NCBI RefSeq assembly: GCF_902459465.1
Contig: NC_047082.1
Location: forward strand, 5,766,001 to 5,830,000
Direction of reading: 5' to 3'
Length of the DNA stretch: 64,000 nt
From: Asterias rubens
Lineage: Eukaryota; Echinodermata; Asteroidea; Forcipulatida; Asteriidae
Within the stretch, counting starts at the first letter, position 1; every line of letters begins with the position of its first letter. Both the position numbers and the translations under genes were made by a program. This document shows positions 22,852 to 34,253 of this stretch, piece by piece. Under the pieces are notes generated by a model that did not search any database, was not told where the DNA came from, and was given only the letters and a program-made list of their open reading frames with translations.

Positions 22852-23085
22852 TGGTTGACCCTGTTTATCAATCCAAGGTGTTTGTGGGCGGCTTCTAGGT
22901 CTTGGAAGACGAGCAGCCGATTTCACGAAACGCTAGGATTAATCCTATCTCGAGTTCGGACGAGATACCCCGACAATAAACATTCTCTCCCCGTCCCTCG
23001 TGCCCCGCTCAATGTTGATGGGAACGCAGAAGACCACGTTATGAGTGCCAACATTGAAAGGGGGCAGGGGGATCCAGCGAGATTA
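22852..23085 (+). repeat. Second tandem unit, part right of the Gypsy insertion
   Basis: The unit continues from TGGTTGACCCTG through the CGAGTTCGGACGAGAT block to GGGGGATCCAGCGAGAT. It matches 17613-17860, then changes into LINE-like sequence. Confidence 0.85.
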
Positions 23086-23308
23086 GGCCTTCACTAAACG
23101 CTGCTCTAGAAATGGGTTCATGTAGACGAGTGTAAGTAACAAGTCTTGCAGCAGAGTTTTGAATCCATTGAAGAGAGTCGGGTAACATACCATCGCAGTT
23201 GTAATGTAAAACCACAGAGAGCTCAAGGTGCTCTACAATTTCCGTTGTTTTGGTTTTCAAAGAACCTTTTAAATAATTCTTTTCAACTTTATCTAACAAT
23301 TTATTCAT
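23086..23308 (-). pseudogene. LINE reverse-transcriptase 3' fragment
   Basis: The minus-strand frame contains SLQWIQNSAARLVTYTR followed by EPI, a hallmark of the region after the RT palm in CR1/L2/Jockey-type non-LTR retrotransposons. Only about 70 codons remain and both ends run into unrelated sequence. It is a dead fragment abutting the 430-bp tandem unit. Confidence 0.75.
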
Positions 23309-24639
23309 TTATTATTATGCGCAAGTTTCATAAACAAATATGTACAGATGCGAATCACAATAGTAAAAAGTACAGATGCTATTAAACAATTATATAAGGA
23401 TATTTAAAAATGTAATATACACTGAAAAATACAAGAACAGAAGTTAAAAACTATCAACATTATACATCAGCCGGCCAAAGGTGATTAAAACTAACAAAAA
23501 GCCTGCCGAAATAAATGTGTTATGAGCAACGCTTTGAATGTATAGGGCCTGCCTGTATCTAACTGGCGATCCTGGTGGCGTGGGGGAAAGAAAACTTTTT
23601 AGTTCAAAGATTACACAATGAAGGCGCTTGCTCATAATTTTATGGCCTTTTACACAAACAGCAACATTTTAAAATTGATCTGACAGGTAGCCAATTCAAA
23701 TCAAAGCTAGTTTTCAATCCGACTCATTACAAAGACGTGTATTCATTTTCCGTTATGTTCTGGTACTTAGTCTAATCCTTCGTCTCGTAGAAGCAATAAG
23801 AGGAAGCCCGTCAAATAGTATTGATATGTTGTGTCATTGTTAAATGGTCAACTATACCAAGATTTCTAGCACACTGTGGTGGCTTGAGATTAACATCATT
23901 AAACATAATCGTTTAGAAGTCTCCCAAAAGATTCCGAAATAATCTTTTACGTGGCAGGTTTTGCCCCATCGCACTACCAGGCATTCTTCAGCAAAAATGG
24001 CACTGCAGAGCCGGTCTTGTGCAGTGGGGCGCCATTTTCTACCGTTCAGGAGCATCCTTTTTATCATGAACCCATTCTCGCATCAGTTTTGAGTCTTCAT
24101 TGGAATTATATTTATAACAATTATTTAAAACATAATGGAGTTTCCCTTTACACATAATGGTGTTTCCCTTTACAAGCATTAACAAAACAACGTGTATGAA
24201 TGTCGGTATTACTTGAGATGAGTTGTAATTAAACAACGACTACAATCACCATTCACCACCACTGCTAATAATACTATCGCACCGTATAAACCCTTTCATT
24301 ACCGTGCATGCAATAAACACTCAATGAATATTATCATTACAGCATACGATGGAGAAAAAAAAGAGTAAACCTGATAAATAACCGAAATGATGTTCATTCA
24401 CATAATGCTATTGCTAAAAATAAAAACATAAAAATAAACATGTAGGCTAGGCCTACTTACCTATGGTATGTCCGCTTACGAAGGACTCCTGGTCCCTTTC
24501 TCTTTTCTCTGCTGAGACATAGCTGCAGAGCACTTAGCAACCATCATTTAGCCTTAAAAGGGAGGAAAGTCCCGAAATTAAACCACCATAATTTATTCCT
24601 ATACTATAACACCATTTTAAACGCAAACGCATTCGTCCC
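23309..24639. other. Unassigned sequence
   Basis: AT-rich and without recognisable domains. Part may be 3' UTR of the LINE fragment next to it or other decayed repeats. Confidence 0.45.
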
Positions 24640-24775
24640 GTCTAGTGCGCGTTCAATGTTTGGGAACCAGCACGTGACCGTTTGGTACAAATGGCCGCGC
24701 ACATGCCAGAACCCGCGTATGTACGCGCGGCCGATCTAGTTATTTAATTCTATATCTATGCCCCCAACAGTCGTT
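24640..24775 (+). repeat. Partial copy of the CGCGCGGCCGATCTAGTTAT element
   Basis: CCAGAACCCGCGTATGTACG, CGCGGCCGATCTAGTTATTT and TTCTATATC match the right arm of the inverted-repeat element at 40795-41090. A further short piece lies at 25180-25216. Confidence 0.7.
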
Positions 24776-24781
24776 GAAATA

Positions 24782-24937
24782 GGGTGTGTTCGATTAGCTT
24801 CCCTGGGTCGACCCCGATGAGTCGTATTTTACCTTTTCCAGGACGAACGTGGGCACATAATTACCCCACGTTCGTCCTGGGAAAAAATAAAATACGCCAC
24901 ATCGGGGTTGACCCAGGGAAGCTAATCGAACGCACCC
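24782..24937. mobile_element. 156-bp foldback MITE
   Basis: The two halves are almost perfect inverted copies of about 72 bp, starting GGGTGTGTTCGATTAGCTTC and ending GAAGCTAATCGAACGCACCC, around a short CACATAATTA loop. There is no coding potential and no clear target duplication. It lies at the edge of the partial element at 24640-24775. Confidence 0.85.
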
Positions 24938-25220
24938 ACTCTGATATAAGCCTCGTTCGCGGTTACAAATATACTAGTTCATCACCGCAGAGAGGCTCTT
25001 TTCGGCCACATTGCTACCTAATAATGACAACATCCCAACAAAGAAGGAACTGAACACGGCCATAAAGTGCAGAGGGCATAATCCTACCGGCACCTGGTTT
25101 GTTAAGACCTAGAGGCCGCCCGAGGACATCTTGGATGTAGCAACAGGTACCATCACGCAAGGTTGACATCCCTGGATCCTACGCGCGGCCGATCTACGTA
25201 TTATATTCTATAGCTATGGT

Positions 25221-26398
25221 ATGGGGTTGCCTGAAACCGCTAGAAAAAAACTTCACAGCGGCCATTTTCAAACACGATCTTTTTTACACAGAGAAACAGC
25301 TATGGTACTAGGTACCAAATGTGACTGCATGGCCAACAAAGGCATGTGTTGCAGCCATCAAGCAGTAAGCCAGGGTTATTCTGGACAAGGATGTACGGAT
25401 GTGTCATGCTCCTGGAATAGTGGAACCTCTCAGAATGTTGTACCAGATACTGTTGAAAATTTAAGATTAGAGTATGGCTTGCCACAAAAAACAATGTCAC
25501 GCCTATCCACTGCCCTGGAAACTGATGCAGATGTTATAAAACATTTTAGTACTGGTGTCTTGAAAGATCTCTCTGCCATACCAGGGACAATTCTGCACCA
25601 TGTAGTCACGGCCCAAGAACATACATGTACACTGCCTTAGGAAATCAACATGCCCAAAACACATGGTGCATGTTCCATGCAAGAATGTGACCTCTGTAAT
25701 GATGTGTACATGAAGTATGTCAAAATAGGTGATGGAAAAAGAAAAGCCCTTGCCAGAGAAACAGCCAATCAAGATTCAGAGTTATGGTTGCAACAAAGAT
25801 TGATCCGAATTAAAAGCAGTGAAGCTTCAAGTGTTCCAAAGAAGGCGGACCCCAAAAAATGGATCGCCAGAAAATTGAATAACCGATTTTGGGGAAATGC
25901 TGCGACACGACATGGCACAGAATGTGAGCCAATTGCTCAAAAACAGTACAGTCAGGATATTCAGAAAGACATTACAGTTACTGGACTTCATGTACATCCA
26001 GTGGATAACTGGTTGGGAGCAAGCCCATATGGCATTCTTGATGACACAATCATTGAGATTAAGTTAGTGTCCCACTGATCAAAAGCTGGAACAATATGAC
26101 GGTTCCATCTAAGCTTGTTGAGAGTGGCAAATATGATATAAGGTTAAACAATGGCGTCTACTTTCTTCGTCAGACAGCATCCGGTTTAGGGTACTACTAC
26201 CAGGTACAAGTCACAATGCATTGCACAGGGAAACGCATGTGTAAACTTATTTTGTGGACACGATCTAAATACATTGTTGTTGATGTACCATATGACCAAA
26301 CATGGATCCAGAGTCAGGTAGAACATCTCCGTCAAATTTACTTTGGACACTTGCTTCCTGCACTAGCAGATAACATAGCCTATGGCCACATTCAATGA
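25221..26398 (+). pseudogene. SWIM zinc finger plus YqaJ-type nuclease, broken
   Basis: Reading frame 25221-25640 has a SWIM-like zinc motif (CDCMANKGMCCSH, CxCxnCxH) and CTDVSCSWNS. After a single in-frame TAG at 25638 the same frame continues with a YqaJ-type PD-(D/E)XK nuclease core: SSEASSV, ATRHGTECEPIAQKQYS, GASPYGILDD and the catalytic IIEIK. Just after that a stop at 26076 and a frame change lead to GYYYQVQ and LILWTRSKYIVVDVPYD at 26096-26398, the usual end of the domain. SWIM-YqaJ proteins in animals are often carried by ISL2EU-type DNA transposons and resemble viral alkaline exonucleases. No complete 5' end is visible. An intron instead of the second break cannot be excluded. Confidence 0.8.
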
Positions 26399-27230
26399 TT
26401 CAAATGAATGATATGACAAGAGAACAGAAAGGACCAGAAATAAAAATGAAACACTAGTAATAATCTTTTCAGGTAACTGTGAATTTATTTGATGTGATTT
26501 CTAGCATTGTACAGTAGATGTGTAAACACAGAGTCACATTCATTACTCACTGATAAGAGACCAGCTTAAAATTTGCTGGGCCAAATTTCATTGAGCTGCT
26601 AACCACTCAATTCCGTGCTAACGGGCAATGATCTCCACTTGAGTACACATATAATTTTGTCAGTAAGCCCACTATTCAACAGGAAGCAGCACAATTTGCA
26701 TTTATGGTGATGTCAGACAGGGCAATTTTCTGACAACTTGGAGGCAAACCAACTGCACTGCATGCACAGGGAACACCTCAGCAGCACACGAGACAATCCT
26801 TTAGCTGTAACTTACAGTCAATATCCCAAAGAAAATAATGAGAAAACTGATAGGTAAATTAATTGTCTTCATAGAGATTGCCTGGAACTGGTTGCCTGAA
26901 AATTGTCTCTTCTGACACATGGCCTAATCATCATATAGAGGTATTCCACGGTTTACATACTGCTACACACATAATGATCGACAAGGTACATGAACCTTCT
27001 TCGGAGGGTCCATGTCTGTATCAGCTCTAGAATCAGAATGGTTTGTGTTTTACAACAGGTTGTACTCGTTCATTATTATTTTGTTTGATGGTAAAAATCT
27101 AATATTCAGTAGACAAATAATGAATATTTTGAATTTGCGCAATGGGAAATGTTCCATTCATTCCATCTTTCAAGGAAGGAAAATATTCTCTCTATTGCAC
27201 AAGTGAAACACATTCATTATTTGTTTTATA
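26399..27230. other. Unassigned sequence
   Basis: No protein family, RNA or repeat boundary was recognised. It may be the 3' portion of the transposon that carried the YqaJ gene. Confidence 0.45.
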
Positions 27231-27290
27231 TTAAAGCCATTGGACACTTTCGGTATTATTGTCCAAGGCCCACACTTCGTGTATCACAAC

Positions 27291-27676
27291 TGTAACACCC
27301 AAACTCAGGGTACTTGTTTTCTATCGATTGAGGGCGCTGTTCACATCGAGCAGTTGCTACGAGGGCTGAAAGTCAGAGTCTTAGGCCGTGTCCGAAACGA
27401 CGACTTCGGCTACAGCTACGTCTAGATCAGCGCGTCTACCAGTGTTGAAGAATAGCAGACGCGCGCGATCTAGCCGTAGCTGTAGCCGAAGTCGCCGTTT
27501 CGGACACGGCCTTAGTTTCACGATTTTCCCAAGTAAACAGCCCATTGTTTTTCGCCCAAAGTTTTTTGGATTTCCGCCGAGTTAATCTGTGCTAATCACA
27601 ATGCCTAATGAGAAGAAGAAGAGATATTAAAGAAACCAATCACAGAAGCACAGCATTTTCGTCTTTGGCTGACTCA
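27291..27676 (+). repeat. Pao-1 5' LTR with a MITE insertion
   Basis: The LTR is 386 bp: 255 bp of LTR plus a 128-bp insertion and its 3-bp target duplication. It runs TGTAACACCC to GGCTGACTCA. Confidence 0.95.
27384..27511. mobile_element. Harbinger-like MITE inside the Pao-1 5' LTR
   Basis: This 128-bp insertion has inverted ends GGCCGTGTCCGAAACG and CGTTTCGGACACGGCC that continue inward (GACTTCGGCTACAGCTACG type) for about 45 bp. It is flanked by TTA on both sides (27381-27383 and 27512-27514), and the other LTR shows the empty site with a single TTA. A 3-bp TTA duplication fits PIF/Harbinger. Confidence 0.92.
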
Positions 27677-27699
27677 TCATTAACGTTTAATAAACCAGG

Positions 27700-28098
27700 A
27701 TGGATAGATGGGCAGAGGATGATTCCACTCAAGGGGCTACAGACTACAGACATGAGAAAGTTGACGCACACAGTGAAGATGATGCTTTACATGAAAGATC
27801 AAGGGCAAGAATGCAAACAGAAAAGGGGCTTGCCTACCTACAGGACATGAAAGCAAAGCGTGTGTCACAATTATTCAGGCAAATAAAGTCAACAACTGAA
27901 AGGCTCGAACATGTTATGTACGAGAAGCACGACCAAAGTGAAGTGCGAGCTGAATACAAGGTATGGTTGTCATTTTACGAGGACTTGCTTAAACAGAATA
28001 GCGAGTACTGCACCTTGCTCTCTAGAGAAGATCTTCAGGAGTATATGGAGAACATATGGGACAACAAAGATACTTACCTGAAGAACTTTAAAGTATAA
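27700..28098 (+). CDS. gag: Pao-1 gag, N-terminal part
   Basis: The 132-codon frame starts just after the LTR and codes a charged, helix-prone region (ERSRARMQTEKGLAYLQDMK, FRQIKSTTERLEHVMYEK). It ends at TAA 28096-28098. The same frame is open beyond that stop through 28189 into the main gag frame, so a single stop codon splits the original reading frame. The region has no recognised domain apart from its position. Confidence 0.75.
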   Translation: MDRWAEDDSTQGATDYRHEKVDAHSEDDALHERSRARMQTEKGLAYLQDMKAKRVSQLFRQIKSTTERLEHVMYEKHDQSEVRAEYKVWLSFYEDLLKQNSEYCTLLSREDLQEYMENIWDNKDTYLKNFKV

Positions 28099-28188
28099 TA
28101 TTACTCCGACTGGGAAGCAGCCCGCTCACAACTGGAGTACGACGTTGGGAACCAAAGCAAGCAGCATCATACCCAGAACATTGACAAC

Positions 28189-30345
28189 ATGACCAGTATT
28201 TCACGCACAAGTGGAAGACGCTCACGAGCTTCCATTGCCAGCGCTGTATCATCGGAACGACTCAAAGCGGAACAAGAGAAAGCTGTTTTGGAAGCAAGAA
28301 TGAAGACACTAAAGAGAAAACAAGAGATTGAGATGGCACGACTGAAATTACAACTGGAAGAAGAGGAGCTGAATTTGAACACAGAACTGAACATTGTACA
28401 GGCAAAGGAAAAGGTTTTGGACAGTTATCAAGAACAGTCATCTCCATTTAGAATTAGGGATTCAAATTCAGACAGGCAGTCAAATAATGATGTATCCTTT
28501 GTAGCCCAACTGTATTACCAATCAGACAGGGTAGACCAGACAAATAATGGTCAATCTGCACTAAATGTGAATGCTCATTGTTTTGAACCAGAGAGTCATA
28601 ATCAAATATGTAGTGCACAAACACATAGTAAGCAGAGTTGTATTAATTCACCATGCCATAGTGAAATTTTACCAGTGCCATTGCATGCCAATAACCAGTC
28701 TGTTTCAAGTACATGTAGCAAAGCTGATGAGTACTGTGTCAACCGAAGTGTAAGTGACATGTCAGGGGACAACATTCTTCTGGCCGTTGTGAGGCAACTG
28801 AAAAGACCAACCCCTGAGATCAAGCGCTTTAGTGGGGAACCTATGGAGTATCGCAAATTCATACGGCAGTTCAACACCAAGGTAACAGTTCACACTGAAA
28901 ACGATGATGAACGAATGAGCTATCTTGAACAATTCACCAATGGAGAGGCAAATAAAGTTGTCTCCGGTTTTAGCCATCTTCCTGCCGAGCAAGGCTACCC
29001 CGCCGCCCTCAAAGAATTGGAGTCAAGGTATGGAGACGTACAACTCATGGCACACTCCTTCATTAAGAAAGCACTTGAATGGCCATGTATTCGCCAAGAC
29101 AACCCTAAAGCACTTGATGAATTCTCGATTCTGTTAGTTGAATGTGAAAATGCTGTGAAATGCATCGAAGCTGTGAAAGTCCTTGAGTACCCCGACAACA
29201 TGAGGAGGTTGGTGGGGAAACTACCATTTTACCTCCATGGTAGGTGGAGAAACGTTGTTTGGCAAACTAAAGACAAAGGCGAGACTGTCCAATTTAGTCA
29301 ACTGGTTCGGTTTGTGAAGACGGAAGCAAAGATGGTGATGGATCCAATGTATGGAAGAGAGGCACTGAGCCAAGATGTAAAGATTGTCACCACGCACACA
29401 AATCGTTCAAAGGGTAGTTTTGCAACCGAAGTTTCAAGTGTCGAATACGAGCAAACAGGACGTAACAGAGATACATACAATAGATCGCCAGCAGAGAAAT
29501 CAGACAATAAAGAAACAAAGAAGGCATGTATATATTGTAATGATACCAGTCATCTAACCGACAAGTGCAAGCAATTGTCTAGTCAGCCTTTTTCAGATAG
29601 GACAGAGTTTGTAAAAACCAAGGGTCTGTGTTATGGATGTCTCAAGCCCGGTCATCTGAGTAAAGAATGTCGGTACAGATCCACTTGTGACATTTGCAAG
29701 CGTCGTCACCCAACCAGTCTACATGATGAGAACAAAGTTCATGAGAACGAGGTCCCCAACCTTGATTCAAAGCATAATCCAGATAGCGTAAGTAGAGAGT
29801 GTGCGAATTTTACAAAGCGCTCAAGTGGAAATACGAGGGCTGGTACACACGGTCAGTGCACTATGGCAATTGTACCAGTTAAAGTAAGATTGAGAAATGG
29901 TATCAAAGCTGTACAAACGTATGCATTCATGGATCCAGGAAGCACCGTCACCTTCTGTAGTGAGAGTCTAGCAGAACAGTTAGGCGCAAGTGGCCCACGT
30001 AAGTCCATTACTTTGGACACCATGGGAAAGTCCTATTCCATGAAAACATATCTCATCGATGGACTTAAAGTCACCAACTTGGACATGAAGGATGAGGTTG
30101 ATCTTCCAACCACATACACCAAAGGCACAATTCCAGTTTCCCAGCACCATATCCCAAAGACTGATGATATCTCCAAGTGGGACCATCTGCCTGCCAGAAA
30201 TAGACGCAGACATTGGACTCTTAATAGGCAACAATGTACCAGATGCCTACACCCCGTTGGATCTGAAAACTGGTCCTTCGGGTACCCCTCATGCTGCAAG
30301 AACCAAGCTTGGTTGGGTGGTCTGGAATGTGATAAGGGAGGGTGA
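28189..30345 (+). pseudogene. gag: Pao-1 gag and protease
   Basis: The 718-codon frame begins with a Ser/Arg-rich stretch and a coiled-coil-like segment (EQEKAVLEARMKTLKRKQEI). A Pao gag domain follows (IKRFSGEPMEYRKFIRQFN near residue 215, DUF1759 type). Two CX2CX4HX4C knuckles (CIYCNDTSHLTDKC, CYGCLKPGHLSKEC) lie near 447-490. The protease motif AFMDPGSTVTFCSE is near 583. Near 30190 the word CTGC is duplicated in tandem (CTGCCTGC), a 4-bp gain that throws the frame; homology continues in the next frame until about 30400. The last 50 codons here are out-of-frame. Confidence 0.88.
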
Positions 30346-30366
30346 ACAAACACAGTGTGACAAAGA

Positions 30367-31404
30367 TTGCAGTTTTGCTGTAAACAAGGCTGTGAGGTCA
30401 CAGCCATAACAGAAGAAGAACAACTTAAACATCTGGACAGACTAGTTAGAGAGACCATCAATATGGACTTTCCAGAGAGGCTCAGCGATGACAAGAAAGA
30501 GTATTCTCAAGAAGACAAAAGATTCCTGGCATCGGTGAACAGTTCTATCTTTCACAAAGACGGTCACTACTGTATCGGCTTGCCTTTCAAAGCAGAAGAT
30601 TTAAAGCTTCCTAATAACAAGTTCATGACAGAAAAGCGCCTTGGCAGCCTAAAGCACAAGCTACAGAGAAACAGTGAATTAAAAAATGACTACAAAGAGT
30701 TCATGTCAAAGATTTTGTGTGAAGGATATGCTGAACAAGTCCCAGAAGAAGACCTACAGCGGACAGATGGAAGGGTGTGGTATATTCCGCATCATGCAGT
30801 CTACCATCCTCGCAAGCCAAATAAGATTAGAGTGGTTTTTGACTGCGCAGCTAATTACCAGGGAGTATCTTTGAATGACACGTTACTTCAAGGACCAGAT
30901 CTCACAAACAGTTTGATGGGTGTACTCCTCAGATTCCGTCAGGAAAAGATAGCTATAATGGGAGACATAGCCACAATGTTCTACCAAGTACAAGTTCCAA
31001 GAAGTGACCGTGACTGCCTCCGATTCTTTTGGTGGCCGAATGCTGATCTTGAAAATGATCCGGTTGCCTATCGCTTGAGGGTCCATCCCTTTGGAGCAGT
31101 GTCGTCGCCGAGTTGCGCAAGCTTTGCTCTGAAGCAAACTGCAAAGGATAACAGTGAGCTCTATGGGGAGGCCTCGTGTGAAGTGGTAAAGAAATGCTTC
31201 TATGTTGATGATTGTCTTGTCGCTGTCAGCCAAGAACAAGAAGCTGCTCATTTGATTAAGAGTACCACGGCCCTTTGCAGAGAAGGTGGATTTCATCTGA
31301 CTAAGTGGCTGTCAAATAGTCACGAGGTTTTGCAGACGGCCAATAGAGGAGCGTGCAAAAGACATCAGAGAGTTATCAATGGAGAATCAGAATCTTCCCA
31401 ATGA
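30367..31404 (+). pseudogene. pol: Pao-1 reverse transcriptase
   Basis: The frame carries the Pao RT: FMTEKRLGSLKHKL, VWYIPHHAVYHP, IRVVFDCAANYQG, LLQGPDLTNSLMGVLLRF, GDIATMFYQVQV and the catalytic YVDD near 31201. The segment joining it to the protease (30195-30400) lies in another frame. Near 31350 the frame shifts again and homology continues in 31379-33175. The ATG is only the first in the open stretch, not a true start. Confidence 0.9.
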
Positions 31405-33175
31405 GCGAGCTCTGGGGGTTTATTGGTTTGTTGAATCAGACAGCCTGGGCTTCAAGGTCAATTTGCCAAAGCAATCGGCAACCCGACGAGGAATACTTTC
31501 TGTTACAAGTTCAGTTTATGATCCCCTGGGCATTGCAGCTCCCTTTGTGCTGAAGGCCAAAATTCTTCTGCAGAGTCTTTGCCGACGAGGCATAGGATGG
31601 GATGAAGAGATTAAGGGAGAAGATCTTACAATTTGGAACCAGTGGTTGAGTGAGGTGAAAGAGCTAGATCAGCTAAGAATCAGGAGATGCTATAAGCCAC
31701 CAGGATTCGGTAAGGTTGTGAGCTGCCAGCTTCATATATTTGCAGATGCCAGTGAAGTAGGCTATGGCGTAGCCGCCTATCTCCGTCTTGGTAATGAGTC
31801 TGGGCAAATCAGCTGTTCACTTGTGACAGGCAAAGCAAGGGTTGCCCCTTTAAAGAACATGACTATCCCACGTATGGAGCTGACTGGAGCAACGATTGCA
31901 GTGAAGTTCGGCAAAGTCCTTACTCGAGAGCTTGACTTCAACGTAGATAGCACTTACTACTGGACAGACAGCATGACTGTATTACGGTACCTCGCGAACG
32001 AGAGTTGTCGTTTCAAGACTTTTGTTGCGAACCGTCTTGCAATCATCAGAGATGCCTCGAGCTTGCAGCAGTGGAAGTATGTGAACACCAAATCTAACCC
32101 CGCTGATTGTGCAACACGTGGTCAGTCAGTAAAGAAGTTTCTCCAGTGCCCCATGTGGTTTGAGGGTCCAGCATTCCTGTCTGAGCCTGAATCAGAATGG
32201 CCTAAGCAAGATACAGATCTGACCAAGTTACCAGATGATGACGTTGAGGTGAAGCAAACCGTAATGACGACCACAGAGAAATCAATCAGTCCAATTGACA
32301 GGCTTCTGGAGCACTATTCAAACTGGACCAGACTGAAACGAGGGGTTGCTTGGATTCTGGTGTGGATGAAACGCCTCCAAGATAGAGTGGCTGCAGGCAA
32401 GCAGTTAGAACAGACATCAGTGAATCAAGAGTTGGAGCAACAAGAATCCAATTCGCTGGTGCACTCTTCAAAGCCCAAATCAGACCAGAGCAGAGGTCGA
32501 GAAACTCATGACCATACTCAACTTACCATAGAGAACCTTGAGGATGCTGAGAGGGCTTTGGTGTACTATGTCCAGCAGAAACATTGGAAAGAGGAAGTTA
32601 AGTTGTTAACAGAGACGGAAGGAAAACCACCCTCGCCAGTGAAGAATTCTTCGTCGTTGAAAAGACTTGATCCTAGACTGGTGGATGGCTGTCTACGTGT
32701 TGGTGGTCGAATTGGAAGAGCAGATCTCGACTTTGAGTCCAAGCACCAGCTTCTGCTGCCGAGAGACTCGCCAGTATCCAGACTGATTCTTCATCACATA
32801 CACAAATCAATTGGACACTTGGGCAAAAATTCTATCTTGGCAGAGCTCCGCCGACACTACTGGATAATTGGGGCACCTTCAATCATCAAGAGTATTGTCT
32901 CAAAGTGTGTCACTTGCAGGAGATACCAAGCCCCAGCTGAGCAGCAGAAAATGGCCAGTTTGCCACAGGAGCGATTTGCATTGAACGAGCCTCCATTTAG
33001 CAAGGTTGGAATGGACTATTTTGGGCCTTTTGAAGTGAAGCGCGGGAGAAGTACAGTTAAGCGATACGGAGTCATATTTACTTGCTTAACTTCGCGAGCT
33101 GTCCACTTGGAGTTGGCGCATTCGCTTAATACAGATTCCTGCATCAACGCTATCCGCAGATTTAGTGCTTTCTGA
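31379..33175 (+). pseudogene. pol: Pao-1 RNase H and integrase N-half
   Basis: The frame continues the polyprotein after a frame change near 31360. It holds the connection motif SSVYDPLGIAAPFVLKAK, RNase H residues (FADASEVGYG, RMELTGATI, WTDSMTVLRY), and the integrase zinc site (HIHKSIGHLG, CVTCRRY). The first catalytic aspartate is in VGMDYFGPF. At about 33165 reading enters a stop after IRRFSA; comparison with Pao-2 shows that about eight codons are missing there, and the SDNGTNF motif follows in another frame. Confidence 0.9.
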
Positions 33176-33584
33176 CAATGGAACAAATTTTGTAGGTGCA
33201 AAACGTGAGATGCAAGAGCAGATGAAAGCCTGGAATCAACAGAAGATTAATGACAGTCTACTTCAAAAGGGCATATCCTGGCATTTCAATCCTCCAGCAG
33301 GATCCCACTTTGGAGGAGTTTGGGAGCGTTTGATTAGAAGCACCAGGAAAATCCTCTACTCCCTGTTGCGAGAGCAGAATGTAAAACTAAGTGACGAGTC
33401 TCTGCAAACGTTCTGTGAGGTTGAAGCTATTATGAATGGACGACCACTAACCGAATGCCCCAACAGTCCACATGATCTAGATGTCCTGACTCCTAATCAT
33501 CTGCTTCTGCAGCGACCGGGTGAGAGTCTGCCTCCCGGATTGTTTGACAAGCGGGACAAGTATCCTGTGAAACAGTGGCGATAA
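33165..33584 (+). pseudogene. pol: Pao-1 integrase core, second half
   Basis: The frame starts at the second catalytic aspartate (LSDNGTNFVGAKREM) and includes the glutamate region (FGGVWERLIRSTRKIL) and ALNGRPL-type conserved sequence (IMNGRPLTECP), then LTPNHLLLQR. It stops at 33584 where another frame takes over. Confidence 0.88.
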
Positions 33585-33868
33585 GTTCAGTACTTTGCAG
33601 ATGCCTTTTGGAACAGGTGGTCAAAGGAGTACCTGCCTCTATTCAGGAAAGGCAGAAATGGACCCACCCAAAGCGGAATGTGGCTGTGGGAGATATTGTG
33701 TTGGTAGTAGACTCGACTCCCAGAAATGCATGGGCACTTGGGAGAATACTAGAAGTCGTCAAGGATAAACATGGGTTAGTCAGAAGTGCCAAGTTGAAAA
33801 CAAAAACTTCCACCTTGGTTCGGCCTGTGACAAAGTTGTGTCTTCTAGTTGAAGGCGATGTTGAGTAG
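33575..33868 (+). pseudogene. pol: Pao-1 integrase C-terminal domain
   Basis: The last 97 codons code the typical Pao end (DIVLVVDSTPRNAWALGRIL). It overlaps the previous frame by 10 bp, so there is one more frame change near 33580. After the stop about 130 bp lead to the 3' LTR. Confidence 0.85.
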
Positions 33869-33998
33869 TTCCAGTATTTATATCATTTTGCATTGCATTC
33901 GCTAAGCGTTCAAACGTTTGTTTTAAGGTTTAAAGTTTGGCGTTGTTGTTAAGTATTAAGTAATTGTTTATGATTAATAACCAATTAGAGGGCCGGTA

Positions 33999-34253
33999 TG
34001 TAACACCCAAACTCAGGATACTTGTTTTCTATCGATTGAGGGCGCTGTTCACATCGAGCAGTTGCTACGAGGGCTGAAAGTCAGAGTCTTAGTTTCACGA
34101 TTTTCCCAAGTAAACAGCCCATTGTTCTTCGCCCAAAGTTTTTTGGATTTCCGCCGAGTTAATCTGTGCTAATCACAATGCCTAATGAGAAGAAGAAGAG
34201 ATATTAAAGAAACCAATCACAGAAGCACAGCATTTTCGTCTTTGGCTGATTCA
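33999..34253 (+). repeat. Pao-1 3' LTR
   Basis: This 255-bp LTR runs TGTAACACCC to GGCTGATTCA. It matches the 5' LTR after removing the MITE and one TTA. A purine-rich AGAGGGCCGG lies just upstream. Confidence 0.95.

Larger units (their letters stand above)
27291..34253 (+). mobile_element. BEL/Pao LTR retrotransposon Pao-1 (degenerate)
   Basis: The element has LTRs starting TGTAACACCC and ending GACTCA or GATTCA, a 5-bp target duplication ACAAC (27286-27290 and 34254-34258), and all BEL/Pao domains in order: gag with zinc knuckles, protease, RT, RNase H, integrase. The coding sequence carries one in-frame stop and at least five frame changes, so it cannot make its proteins as written. The LTRs differ at three positions that I can see outside the insertion, which is little divergence for so many coding breaks. 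Confidence 0.95.

Noticed and set aside
24782..24937. 3-bp target duplication for the 156-bp foldback
   Set aside because: The flanking bases do not match convincingly, so no superfamily is assigned from it.
25221..25640. Complete host gene starting at 25221
   Set aside because: The ATG is only the first in an open stretch; a stop and a frame change interrupt the domain and no promoter or upstream exon is visible.
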